Shown: piece after piece, positions 39,401 to 50,515 of the stretch
Numbering within the stretch: position 1 is the first letter of the stretch
Layout of the letters: each line of letters opens with the position of its first letter
Assembly (NCBI RefSeq): GCF_000963005.1
Contig: NZ_JZHZ01000007.1
Span: forward strand, 647,266-711,265
From: Xanthomonas sp. GPE 39
Lineage (GTDB): Bacteria > Pseudomonadota > Gammaproteobacteria > Xanthomonadales > Xanthomonadaceae
DNA: 64,000 bases
Direction of reading: 5' to 3'
Made by a program: the position numbers and the translations under genes
Notes under the pieces: model-generated
What the model saw: the letters and a program-made list of their open reading frames with translations, nothing else
What the model was told of the DNA's origin: nothing
Databases searched by the model: none

Positions 39401-41896
39401 ATGCTCATGCCGTTACGTTGGATCGGCGTGCTGGCGCTTGCCAGTGCGTTGCCTGTTCTCGCCCATGCCGCCGATGGCGGTTATCGACAACCACCCCAGC
39501 CGCTGTTGAGCGTGATGCGTGCGCCGCTCAATCCGTCGCCGCGATTGGACCCGACCGGCACGACGCTGTTGCTTGTGCAGCGCCAGGCGTATCCGCCGAT
39601 TGCCCGCGTCGCCGAGCCGTACCTCAAACTGGCGGGGGTGCGCGTGGAGCCCCGTACCCACAGCCGTCACGACATGTCCAGCGGCTACGGGATCCGTGCG
39701 TGTCTGGATGGCTTTAGCCTGGTCGATGTGGCCAGTGGTCGCCAGACCGCGGTGCACCTGCCTGCCGGTGCCTGTCCGGCGCAGCCGGTGTGGTCGCCGG
39801 ATGGTCGCCGTTTCGCTTTCAACAACACCGCCGCCGACCGTGTCGAACTGTGGGTGGGCGATGTCGCCACCGGCGCCGTGCATCGCATCGATGGTGTGCA
39901 GCTCAATCCAGTGCTGGGTGGCGAAATCCAGTGGCTCGGTGGCAGCCAGGCGCTGCTGGTGCTGACGGTGCCGCAGGATCTTGGACCGGCGCCGCTCAAG
40001 ACGGCGGTGCCGCCAGGGCCTGAGGTCAAGGAGACGAGCCGTGGCAAGGGCGAGAGCAGCACCTACGAGGCGCGCGACACGCTCTCCAGTCCAGAGGACG
40101 AAGCGCAGTTCACTTATTACGCGACCTCGCAACTGATGACCGTCGATGTGGCCAGCGGGCAACAGCGCAAGGTCGGTGTCCCAGCGTTGTATTCGGTGGT
40201 CGATGGCGCGCCGGACGGTCGCCACGTGCTCGTGCAGCGCCTGCAGCGCCCTTATTCCTATGTCACCACCTATGGCCGGTTTGCGCATGACGTGGCGGTC
40301 ATGGACCTGGCCGAGGGCAGCGAGCGGGTGCTGGCGCAGTTGCCGGTGGCCGATCGGGTGCCGGTGCAAGGCGTGCCGATCGGACCGCGCGCTTATTCCT
40401 GGCGTGCCAACCAGCCGGCCACCCTGGTCTGGGCCGAGGCCCTGGATGGTGGCGATTGGAAGGCCACTGTGCCGGCGCGCGACAAGCTGTTGACACTGTC
40501 GGCACCGTTCACCGGCAAGCCGCGCGAATTGGCGCGGGTGACCCAGCGCTATGCCGGTTTGAGCTGGTTCGCACAGGGCGGACAGGCGCTGCTGGATGAA
40601 GTCGATCAGAACCGCCACTGGCGCCGCACCACGCTGTTGGATACCGATCATCCAGGTAGCACCGGGCGGGTGTTGTTCGACCTGTCCATGGACGACTTGT
40701 ACGCCGATCCCGGTAGCCCGGTCATGCGCCTGCTGGCGAACGGTGAGCCGGTCTTGCAGGAGGACCACGGTGCCCTGTTCCTGGAAGGGCAAGGCGCCAC
40801 GCCGTCCGGTGATCGTCCGTTCCTGGATCGCTACGACTTGGCGACTGGCAAGACCCAACGTCTGTTCCGCAGCGATGCGAACGTGGACGAGATATTCGCT
40901 GGTTTTGCCGGTGACGACCCCACGCGGCTGCTGACCTGGCGGCAGTCCCCGGTGGATCCGCCGAACATCTACCTGCGCACGCTGGGCCAGCCACAACCGA
41001 ACGCGGCTGCGGGCGAGGTGGCGTATGCCTCCAGCCTCGTGCCCGTCACCCATTTCCCCGACCCGACGCCGTTGGTACGCCAGATCAAGAAGCAACTGGT
41101 GACGTACACCCGCAAGGATGGCGTGGAATTGTCCTTCACCTTGTATACGCCACCCGGCTACAAGGCGGGCACACGGTTGCCGGCGATTCTGTATGCCTAT
41201 CCGCTGGATTATGCCGATGCTTCCAAGGCCGGCCAGGTGAGCGGTGCCGAGGCGCGTGATTTCACTCGCCTGCATTCCTACCAACTGTTGTTGCTGGCCG
41301 GCTACGCCATTATCGACGATGCCGCGTTTCCGATCGTCGGCGACCCCAAGAACGCCTATGACACCTACCTGCAGCAACTGGTGGAAAATGCCCAAGCTGC
41401 GGTGGACAAGGCGGTGGCGCTTGGAGTGGTGGACCGCGACCGGATCGGTGTGACCGGCCACAGCCATGGCGCGCTGATGACGGCCAACCTGCTAGCGCAT
41501 ACCGATCTGTTCCGTGCCGGCGTTGCCACCAGTGGCAGCTACAACAAGACCCTGACACCGTTCGGTTTCCAGAGCGAGCGCCGCTCGTTCTGGACTGCGC
41601 CGCAGGTCTACGCGCAGGCATCGGCGTTCTTCCACGCCGACAAAATTAATGAGCCGCTATTGATCGTGCATGGCATGGATGATGCCAACCCTGGCACCGA
41701 GACCACTCAGGCGCCACGCTTGTTCCAGGCGATCCGCGGCAACGGTGGTACCGCGCGACTGGTGCTGCTGCCGTTCGAGCCGCACTGGTACACCGCACGC
41801 GAGTCGAACGAGGACGTGGTGGCGGAAATGCTGGAGTGGTTCGACCGCTACGTGAAGCATGCGCCGCCGCGAGCGGCGGCGGTCAAGGCCAAGTAA
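39401..41896 (+). CDS. Exported S9-family (prolyl oligopeptidase-type) peptidase
   Basis: An 831-aa protein. Residues 1-24 form a signal peptide (PLRWIGVLALASALPVLAHA). An N-terminal beta-propeller-like region follows, then a C-terminal alpha/beta hydrolase. The nucleophile is Ser688 in GVTGHSHGALM, the Asp is in HGMDDANPGTE, and the His is in FEPHWYTARE. The catalytic Ser/Asp/His order is that of S9 peptidases. It probably trims peptides in the periplasm. Two ATGs (39401, 39407) are close together; the first has GAGGGG at a suitable distance. The exact S9 subfamily is not clear. Confidence 0.9.
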   Translation: MLMPLRWIGVLALASALPVLAHAADGGYRQPPQPLLSVMRAPLNPSPRLDPTGTTLLLVQRQAYPPIARVAEPYLKLAGVRVEPRTHSRHDMSSGYGIRACLDGFSLVDVASGRQTAVHLPAGACPAQPVWSPDGRRFAFNNTAADRVELWVGDVATGAVHRIDGVQLNPVLGGEIQWLGGSQALLVLTVPQDLGPAPLKTAVPPGPEVKETSRGKGESSTYEARDTLSSPEDEAQFTYYATSQLMTVDVASGQQRKVGVPALYSVVDGAPDGRHVLVQRLQRPYSYVTTYGRFAHDVAVMDLAEGSERVLAQLPVADRVPVQGVPIGPRAYSWRANQPATLVWAEALDGGDWKATVPARDKLLTLSAPFTGKPRELARVTQRYAGLSWFAQGGQALLDEVDQNRHWRRTTLLDTDHPGSTGRVLFDLSMDDLYADPGSPVMRLLANGEPVLQEDHGALFLEGQGATPSGDRPFLDRYDLATGKTQRLFRSDANVDEIFAGFAGDDPTRLLTWRQSPVDPPNIYLRTLGQPQPNAAAGEVAYASSLVPVTHFPDPTPLVRQIKKQLVTYTRKDGVELSFTLYTPPGYKAGTRLPAILYAYPLDYADASKAGQVSGAEARDFTRLHSYQLLLLAGYAIIDDAAFPIVGDPKNAYDTYLQQLVENAQAAVDKAVALGVVDRDRIGVTGHSHGALMTANLLAHTDLFRAGVATSGSYNKTLTPFGFQSERRSFWTAPQVYAQASAFFHADKINEPLLIVHGMDDANPGTETTQAPRLFQAIRGNGGTARLVLLPFEPHWYTARESNEDVVAEMLEWFDRYVKHAPPRAAAVKAK

Positions 41897-42127
41897 TCGT
41901 CCATCGGCACGGCACGGACGGCGCTATTGCGCCGCTCCGTCCATGTCGTTCCCGCGCGGGCTTGCCGTTGGCTTGATAACGTGCGCGACAACCCAATCCA
42001 CCGGCCGCGTGCTCGCTCTTGACCTGTGCGCGATGGGCGACCCTGCCGAGCTGGCGAAGATTCACCGCGCGCTGGACGGCTGAGGCGCAGTGGCGTCGCC
42101 GCACACTGCACACCGCCGTGCCTTGGC

Positions 42128-42736
42128 TCAGCTCAGGCCTTCGGCCTGCAGTGCGGCTTGCACCTGCGGATCGGCGGACATCCGCTCGAAATGCAGTTGC
42201 AGGTTGGCACCGAGCGGAATCTGCTGCGCGCGCGCCCAGCGCATGGTGACGAACAGGTAGGCGTCGGCGACTGAGCGCTGCATGCTGCCCAGCCAGCTCT
42301 TCTGTTCCAGCGCTGCGTCCACGCGCGCGTACAGCGTGCGTACCCGCTCGCGCGCATGCTCCTGAGTACGTGCGATTGCCGCCGGGTCGTCCAGGTAACG
42401 GGTGCTGCCGAACAGAGGAGGGAAGGCCATATGCAGATCGGTGTTGAGGAACGCCAGCCAGCGTTGCACCTCGGCGCGTCCGCGTGGGCTGCCGTCACCG
42501 ACCAAGTGCGCGTCGGGAGCTAGATCGGCGATGTAGTTGAGGATCGCCGAATTCTGGGTGAGGACCCAGTCGTCCACCTGCAGCGCCGGCACCGCGCCTG
42601 CGGGATTGAGGGCCAGATAGGCGGGTGCCTTCATCGCGGCGGCATCGAGCAGTTGCAGTTCGAACGGCAATCCCGCCCAACGCAGGGCGATGTGATCGGC
42701 TAGCGAACAGGCGCCAGGCTTGGCATACAGTTTCAT
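42128..42736 (-). CDS. Beta-class glutathione S-transferase
   Basis: A 202-aa GST. The N-terminal thioredoxin-like domain starts MKLYAKPGACSLADHIALRW with Cys10, the residue typical of bacterial beta-class GSTs (Proteus, E. coli). NPAGAVPALQVDDWVLTQNSAIL is the GSH-binding part (residues about 44-66). The all-helical C-terminal domain is complete. Likely role is conjugation or peroxide detoxification. Confidence 0.93.
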   Translation of the reverse strand: MKLYAKPGACSLADHIALRWAGLPFELQLLDAAAMKAPAYLALNPAGAVPALQVDDWVLTQNSAILNYIADLAPDAHLVGDGSPRGRAEVQRWLAFLNTDLHMAFPPLFGSTRYLDDPAAIARTQEHARERVRTLYARVDAALEQKSWLGSMQRSVADAYLFVTMRWARAQQIPLGANLQLHFERMSADPQVQAALQAEGLS

Positions 42737-42868
42737 TGCAAGGACTCCGCAAGGTGATCGGGAGGCAAGAGCCTACCCGCAGTGTGGGGTACTTGGCGAT
42801 GACCGCACGCGTTGACGGTGAGGCCGCAGAACCTGCGGCCCGTGCAGCGTAAGCGCGCTGAAGACTAG

Positions 42869-43330
42869 CTAGGACGCGTTGCGTGGCCGTAACTTCTGAA
42901 CGCGATAGAAGGTATGGTCCCCGATGGTGGCGACCTGATAGGCATTGCGCCAATTGGGACTGGCGATCGTATTGGCGACGAAATGGCTGGCACCGGGCAC
43001 GATTTCCTTACGCCTGCCTTGCGGAAGCGCCCAGTTGCGCTCCGCGGCGAAGGCGACCTTGACCGCATCGGCCCAGGCGCTGTTGTTTTTCAGTTCGGTG
43101 CCTGGCTTCACCAGCGTCGGAGCGAACTGCTTGCGCGCAGTCACGACCTGACACATCGAATCACCCCACAGGCCGCTGTCCAAGCGGCGCAGTGCGACTT
43201 CGGCGACGGCTTGCTGCCCGCGCAAGGTCTGATCGCGGGCTTCCAGATACACGGTGGTACTCAGGCACAACGAGTCGGCGGCAGGTTGCGGTAGCAGTTG
43301 CGATAGCCAGAGAATCCAGGCCAGTTTCAT
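42869..43330 (-). CDS. SleB/CwlJ-type cell-wall hydrolase
   Basis: A 153-aa protein beginning MKLAWILWLSQLLPQPAADS, a short signal peptide. The Hydrolase_2 fold shows as CLSTTVYLEARDQTLRGQQA (catalytic Glu expected in YLEAR) and VPGASHFVANT, with the C-terminal GDHTFYRV. Family members cleave peptidoglycan. Start: a perfect AAGGAG stands 6 bp before the ATG at 43330, while longer in-frame openings lack an RBS and signal sequence. Confidence 0.87.
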   Translation of the reverse strand: MKLAWILWLSQLLPQPAADSLCLSTTVYLEARDQTLRGQQAVAEVALRRLDSGLWGDSMCQVVTARKQFAPTLVKPGTELKNNSAWADAVKVAFAAERNWALPQGRRKEIVPGASHFVANTIASPNWRNAYQVATIGDHTFYRVQKLRPRNAS

Positions 43331-43669
43331 ATTACTCCTTGCTCCGTATGGGTCGTCGCGGTGCTGCGCCGGATGGCGCGGCAAGCGAGACGACTTGGCG
43401 TCATGGGGAGGCGGCCTGTCACGTGCCGCCCGGATGCCGGTCCAATTTGGAGTCCGGCGGATCCGCCAAGGTGGGCGGATCGGGTGAGAAGGCGCGCACA
43501 ATAGGGGCTGGGTTCCCAATCGCAACTGAATCTCGGCGGTTGACAGTGGTTGCGTTTTCTGTGGCGAAAATGCCGCCGCGCGGAGCAGCGCAGCGGTTTT
43601 CGCCTGAGTCGTGGACCCGGCGCGGCGTGCATCGGAGTGTGCCGCCATCGCCCGACACAACGCGCATTG
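43331..43669. other. Intergenic region with candidate promoter for the SleB-type gene
   Basis: No gene is supported in these 339 bp. On the minus strand TTGCGA (43520-43525) and TATTGT (43498-43503) are spaced by 16 bp and could drive the cell-wall hydrolase with a leader of about 160 nt. A plus-strand TTGACA at 43540-43545 has no good -10. Confidence 0.4.
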
Positions 43670-45757
<2,088 letters not shown>

Positions 45758-45895
45758 TCACCGCTGCGGCAAGTGGGCTAGAGACGGATGGAGCGGCGGC
45801 GCAGTGCCTGCCGTCAGTCCCTATGCGTAGAGTCAGACCATCGGCCGCAACGGTTCTTTGCCGTGGTCAATGCCGCACCTATCGGGTTGCCGTGT

Positions 45896-46921
45896 TCACT
45901 CCCAGCCGGCCAGCGCCAACTTGCCGATGGTGCTCCCTGATTCCAAACGCCGATGTGCTTGACGCAGGTTGGTCGCGTTGATTGGGGTCAGGGTTTCGGT
46001 CAGCGTGGTGCGCAACGCACCGGCATCCACCAGACTGGCCGTGCGCGCCAGAATGCGGTGTTGTTCGATCATGTCCGCAGTGCGGAAGCGTGGGCGCGCG
46101 AACATCATTTCCCAATGGATGCCGATGCATTTGGCCTTGTACGGATCGCCGATGTGCAGCGGTCCAGTCGGCTCGACGATCAGCCCGACGTGGCCCTGTG
46201 GCGCGATCAGCTCGCCCAACGCCTGCCAATAGCGGTCGGTGTCGGCCAGGTTCAGCGCCGCGTCCACTTGCTCGATGCCCAGTTCCTGCAACTGCGGTGC
46301 AAGCGGTTGGCGATGGTCGATGACGTGGTGTGCGCCCAGTTGCAGGCACCAATCGCGGGTTTGGGCGCGCGAGGCGGTGGCGATCACATTGAAGCCGGCG
46401 TGCCGCGCCAACTGGATCGCGATCGAGCCGACTCCACCAGCGCCGCCGATCACGAGCAGGCACAGGCCGCGATTGCGCGCGTCGTCGAAGTCGAACGGCA
46501 TGCGTTGGAACAGCAGTTCCCAGACGGTCAACGTGGTCAGCGGCAGTGCCGCAGCCTGGGCGAAATCCAGCGTGGTCGGTTTGCGCGCGACAATGCGTGC
46601 ATCGACCAACTGATATTGCGCATTGCTGCCGGCGCGGGTGATGTCGCCAGCGTAGTACACCTCGTCGCCGGGTTCGAAGCCCTCGGCATGTGGGCCGACT
46701 GCTTCGACCACACCAGCGGCATCGTAGCCCAGCACCTTGGGCTGGGTTTCCAGCAATGGCTTAGGTGTGCGCACCTTGGTGTCCACCGGGTTGACCGACA
46801 CTGCCTCCACTCGGACCAGCAGGTCGAAGCCGGTAGGCGTTGCTGGCATGGGCAGGTCCATGTCTTGCAGTGACTGCGGATCGTCGATCGGCAGGTATCG
46901 GGTGAGGGCGACCGCTTTCAT
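45896..46921 (-). CDS. Zinc-type alcohol dehydrogenase-like (MDR) oxidoreductase
   Basis: A 341-aa medium-chain dehydrogenase/reductase. The N-terminal GroES-like fold includes AVSVNPVDTKVR and KVLGYDAAGVVEAVG. The NADPH-binding motif is VIGGAGGVGSIAIQLARHAG. The zinc ligands of true alcohol dehydrogenases are not apparent, so a quinone oxidoreductase-like activity is likely. The ATG at 46921 has AGGAG 8 bp upstream; in-frame codons further upstream belong to a non-conserved extension. Substrate unknown. Confidence 0.9.
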   Translation of the reverse strand: MKAVALTRYLPIDDPQSLQDMDLPMPATPTGFDLLVRVEAVSVNPVDTKVRTPKPLLETQPKVLGYDAAGVVEAVGPHAEGFEPGDEVYYAGDITRAGSNAQYQLVDARIVARKPTTLDFAQAAALPLTTLTVWELLFQRMPFDFDDARNRGLCLLVIGGAGGVGSIAIQLARHAGFNVIATASRAQTRDWCLQLGAHHVIDHRQPLAPQLQELGIEQVDAALNLADTDRYWQALGELIAPQGHVGLIVEPTGPLHIGDPYKAKCIGIHWEMMFARPRFRTADMIEQHRILARTASLVDAGALRTTLTETLTPINATNLRQAHRRLESGSTIGKLALAGWE

Positions 46922-47562
46922 TGAAGACTCCTGGGTATTGGGAGAAGGGGCGATGCCATGGTTCGGGCAGTGGCCGCAGGCAGCAGATTGCGCGCAACGA
47001 CGCCAGCTTAGGAGACCGACATCACCACGGGCACGGGGCTGGTCGTCTTTGATCGCTGCATGTGGGCCGGTTGAGGTGCCGACTGACTGTTGCAGATTTT
47101 GCCGCAACTATTAAGCCGTGCTCGTGCCCACGATCAGGTCGCCAAGGGGTGCGACACCGGCTTTTTGCGATCATCGACCGCATGACATGCAAAGCGCTGA
47201 CCGCCTCGGGACCAGCCTATTTTCGCTTCTGTCGAAGACCTGACTGGCTAAGCAGCGGCTGTCTCTTGATCCGGAATGGGATATCCATCGTTGTGCGGAC
47301 CGCTGTCTACCAAGACAAACGCAAATGTAAAAGTTGCGTTGCATGATTTCATCAAGCTGTATAGGGTGTAGTCGGTGCCATGCAGCAAGCAGTCAGTGGC
47401 GTCGGCTTCCACATGTTACGTGCTTGTTAACGCTCTCTTCACCATGCCAAGCATAAGGTGCGCGGCGATGGCATGCGGAAACGGCCGTCTGGATGTGATG
47501 AGACATCTGTACTTAAACCATGCCTCTATCGTTTTAACTCCCCGAAACAAGGAGCTGTATTA
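46922..47562. other. 641-bp intergenic region upstream of the OmpA gene
   Basis: No supported gene. The middle part (about 47180-47520) is AT-richer and probably carries the ompA promoter and a long leader; strong OmpA expression often depends on such leaders. Candidate elements are TTGCGT at 47334-47339 or TTGCAT at 47339-47344 with TATAGG at 47360-47365, but spacings (20 or 15 bp) are poor. I do not see a divergent regulator gene. Confidence 0.5.
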
Positions 47563-48663
47563 ATGAACAAGAAAATTCTCACCGCCGCGTTGTTGGGCGG
47601 TCTGGCCGTTGCCCAGGCAGCATCCGCTCAGGAATTCGACGACCGTTGGTACCTGACCGGTGCTGCTGGTTTCAATTTCCAGGACGAGCATCGCCACACC
47701 AACGATGCCCCGTTCGTCACCCTTGGTCTGGGCAAGTTCATCAACCCGAACTGGTCGCTGGACGGTGAACTGAACTATCAGAACCCGAACTTCAAGGCCA
47801 ACGAAGACCTGAACTGGAGCCAGTACGGCGTCTCCGTCGACCTGCGTCGCCACTTCATCCAGGAAGGCCGTGGTTGGAACCCGTACGTGCTGTTCGGCGC
47901 GGGCTACCAGCGCGCTGAAGAATCGTTCGATACCGGCGGTCCCATCTCCCCCGGCAAGCGCAAGGACGGCAACTTTGCCGCCAAGGTCGGCGCCGGTCTG
48001 CAGACCACCTTCGACAAGCACATTGCGGTGCGCGCTGAAGTGGCCTACCGCGCTGATTTCGACGACAAGAGCGTCGCGGCTCCGTCCCGTAACTGGTTCG
48101 GCGACACGCTGGCCTCGGTTGGCGTGGTGATCCCGCTTGGGCCTGCCCCGTCCGCTCCGGTCCCGCCGCCGCCGCCGCCGCCGGTTGCCCCGAGCTGCGC
48201 GGATAAGGATGACGACGGTGACGGCGTCAACAACTGCGACGACAAGTGCCCTGACTCCAAGCCGGGTCAGACCGTTGGTCCGGACGGTTGCCCGGTGCCG
48301 GTGTCGATCGACCTGAAGGGTGTCAACTTCGACTTCAACAAGTCGACCCTGCGTCCGGATGCTATCTCGATCCTGAGCGAGGCCACGGAGATCCTGAAGC
48401 GTTACCCCGACCTGAAGGTCGAGGTTGCCGGTCACACCGACTCCATCGGTAGCGACAAGTACAACCAGAAGCTGTCCGAGCGTCGCGCCCGCGTCGTGTA
48501 CGACTACCTGGTCAAGAACGGCGTTGACGCTTCGCGTCTGATCGGACCGATTGGCTACGGCAAGACCCGCCCGATCGCGCCGAACACCAACCCGGATGGT
48601 TCGGACAATCCGGAAGGTCGCGCCAAGAACCGTCGTACCGAGCTGAACGTCCAGAACAACTGA
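47563..48663 (+). CDS. ompA: OmpA-family outer-membrane protein
   Basis: A 366-aa protein with signal peptide 1-22 (AQAASA before Gln23). The N-terminal beta-barrel covers about residues 25-190 (WYLTGAAGFNFQDEHRH; VGVVIPLG). A proline run (PVPPPPPPPVAP) and a Ca-binding/TSP3-like acidic segment with four Cys (DKDDDGDGVNNCDDKCPD) follow. The C-terminal OmpA domain binds peptidoglycan (VEVAGHTDSIGSDKYNQKLS, SERRARVVYDYLV). It anchors the outer membrane to the wall. An OmpA protein of this plan (OmpA1) has been linked to leaf-scald virulence in X. albilineans. AAGGAGCTG is a strong SD. Confidence 0.96.
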   Translation: MNKKILTAALLGGLAVAQAASAQEFDDRWYLTGAAGFNFQDEHRHTNDAPFVTLGLGKFINPNWSLDGELNYQNPNFKANEDLNWSQYGVSVDLRRHFIQEGRGWNPYVLFGAGYQRAEESFDTGGPISPGKRKDGNFAAKVGAGLQTTFDKHIAVRAEVAYRADFDDKSVAAPSRNWFGDTLASVGVVIPLGPAPSAPVPPPPPPPVAPSCADKDDDGDGVNNCDDKCPDSKPGQTVGPDGCPVPVSIDLKGVNFDFNKSTLRPDAISILSEATEILKRYPDLKVEVAGHTDSIGSDKYNQKLSERRARVVYDYLVKNGVDASRLIGPIGYGKTRPIAPNTNPDGSDNPEGRAKNRRTELNVQNN

Positions 48664-48685
48664 TCGGACGCTTCACGTCTCAAGC

Positions 48686-48710
48686 AAAGCCCGGCCTCGC
48701 GCCGGGCTTT
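48686..48710 (+). terminator. Rho-independent terminator after ompA
   Basis: AAAGCCCGGC at 48686-48695, loop CTCGC and GCCGGGCTTT at 48701-48710, a perfect 10-bp hairpin with a T-rich continuation, 23 bp after the ompA stop. Confidence 0.9.
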
Positions 48711-48931
48711 GTGTTTGTGTGTGGTCGCCTTGATCGAAGAGGTCGCCTCTGCGCTATTGGCGCGCAGACAAACAATACGTCCGCTACCGGACCGTTGTGA
48801 TCTGGATCTCTTGCGGGGTGCATTTTTTCATCCTTCCCAATTATTTAGCCGATGTAGTGCCGGTATTGATTGAAACTCTGCCGTGGCCTGCCTACACTCG
48901 CTGCGTCGTCTCGCCCGAGTGGAAAAAACCG

Positions 48932-49438
48932 ATGCTGCGTATCGTGATGGCTAGCCTGATTGGTCTGGCCCTGGTTCCTGTTGCCCATGCCGCGCCGGAT
49001 TGCTCCGGCGATCTCCTGCCCAAGCCGCTGGCGTTACCGGCCACGGTTGCAGCGCCGGTGGCCACCGAGTTGTTCAGCCGCGATGTGCAGCTGGGGATGC
49101 CCAGCGGGGTGCTGACGCAGTCCTACAGCAGCGATCAGTCGCTGGATCGGGTGCTGCTGCGCCTGCGTGCGGAGAGCTGTCAGAGCGTGGCGAAAGCGAT
49201 TCCTCCCGGTGGTGCGGTCAATCCGAATGATCCGTCGGCCTACAAGCCGAAGACCGCGTTCGACAACACGCCGTGGCGCTTTGACATGAGTCAGAACGGA
49301 AAACGTATGACCGCCGATGAATTCGATGCGTGGATGAAGGCGCGTGGCGTGCATGTGATCAAGGCCCGTCCGGCTGCCGCCCCGGCCGCTGCGGCTGCTG
49401 CGCCGGTACCGGTACCAGCACCGGTCGAGGCCAAGTAA
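48932..49438 (+). CDS. Small exported protein of unknown function
   Basis: A 168-aa protein with signal peptide MLRIVMASLIGLALVPVAHA and cleavage before APDC. The mature part has two Cys (about residues 23 and 82), a central region DVQLGMPSGVLTQSYSSDQS and a segment WRFDMSQNGKRMTADEFDAW. It ends in an Ala-Pro-rich tail (AAPAAAAAAPVPVPAPVEAK). No recognised domain. It is likely periplasmic, and lies between ompA and the pseudouridine synthase on the same strand but after the ompA terminator. Confidence 0.8.
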   Translation: MLRIVMASLIGLALVPVAHAAPDCSGDLLPKPLALPATVAAPVATELFSRDVQLGMPSGVLTQSYSSDQSLDRVLLRLRAESCQSVAKAIPPGGAVNPNDPSAYKPKTAFDNTPWRFDMSQNGKRMTADEFDAWMKARGVHVIKARPAAAPAAAAAAPVPVPAPVEAK

Positions 49439-49549
49439 GCCCGGCGCGGGTTCGTCTGCGGTCCGGTCGCTGCCCGCGCCCATCCGATGGTGCGATAGTT
49501 GAAACCGCCGCGTTCAAGCCGGTCGCGTGCGCTGACGTCGACGGCGGCG

Positions 49550-50299
49550 ATGCCTCCCGTTGTGGTGGCTGGGCCACGACATGGTCTAGCGCGCACGCTG
49601 TCCAAGTTGGGGCTGTGCTCGCGGACCGAGGCGGTGCGTTGGATTGCCGCCGGTCGCGTTGCGGTCGATGGGCGGGTTGTCACCGACCCTGAATTCCCGA
49701 TCTTGCGTGGCCGGCATCGCCTTGCCTTGGATGGTGCGCCGCTGTCGGCGAGCGAACGCTTGTACCTGATGCTCAACAAGCCGCGTGGGCTTGTGACCAC
49801 CGCGCAAGACGAGCGTGGCCGCGAGACGGTCTACCGCTGTTTCGATGGTGCCGGCTTGCCATGGCTGGCGCCGGTCGGTCGTCTGGACAAGGCCAGCGAA
49901 GGCTTGTTGCTCTTCACCAACGATCCGCAATGGGCGGCGCGCGTCACCGATCCGGGAAGTGGTCCGGACAAGACGTACCACGTGCAGGTGGATGTTCTGC
50001 CGGATGCGGCACTGTTGCAGCGTATGTGTGCGGGCGTTGTCGCCGATGGCGAAGTGCTACGTGCCAAGCAGGTGCGTCTGTTGCGCCAGGGCGAGCGCCA
50101 CGCCTGGCTGGAGGTGGTGCTGGACGAGGGGCGTAACCGACAGATCCGGCGTTTGCTCGCCGCCCTGGGTGTGGACGTCGTGCGTCTGGTGCGGGTGGCG
50201 ATCGGCACGCTAGCGCTGGGTGAACTGAGCAAGGGGGCATGGCGCACACTCAGTGCGGCCGAAGTCAGCGCGTTGGCAGTGACGGACGTGAGCGCGTAA
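49550..50299 (+). CDS. RsuA/RluB/E/F-family rRNA pseudouridine synthase
   Basis: A 249-aa protein from the ATG at 49550. The N-terminal S4 domain is LARTLSKLGLCSRTEAVRWI. The catalytic core has PVGRLDKASEGLLLFTND with the catalytic Asp in GRLDKASEG, and EGRNRQIRRLLAALG in the conserved C-terminal motif. It converts specific uridines of 16S or 23S rRNA to pseudouridine; which one is not clear. Start is uncertain: an in-frame codon at 49499 would add 17 non-conserved residues. Confidence 0.9.
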   Translation: MPPVVVAGPRHGLARTLSKLGLCSRTEAVRWIAAGRVAVDGRVVTDPEFPILRGRHRLALDGAPLSASERLYLMLNKPRGLVTTAQDERGRETVYRCFDGAGLPWLAPVGRLDKASEGLLLFTNDPQWAARVTDPGSGPDKTYHVQVDVLPDAALLQRMCAGVVADGEVLRAKQVRLLRQGERHAWLEVVLDEGRNRQIRRLLAALGVDVVRLVRVAIGTLALGELSKGAWRTLSAAEVSALAVTDVSA

Positions 50300-50515
50300 G
50301 CCGCGCGCTGAATCGCATGGCCAGGAGATCGCCGAAATCGGGGTGCAGCCTGGTCGTGCGATTGAGTCGGGCGAAGTAGGCTCGACACATCGTCGCTTGC
50401 CTGCGCAGCGTGTACCCCTTAGCCATCATCCATGCGGTTCTCTGCCGAGGTGTCGCCAGAATCTCTGGCTTGCGCGGCGAGCAAGCACGCTTGGCTTGTT
50501 GGCACCTGACGCATG

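Noticed and set aside
39413-41467. A 684-codon open frame antisense to the S9 peptidase
   Set aside because: Low-complexity Arg/Gln/His-rich translation typical of antisense frames in GC-rich genes.
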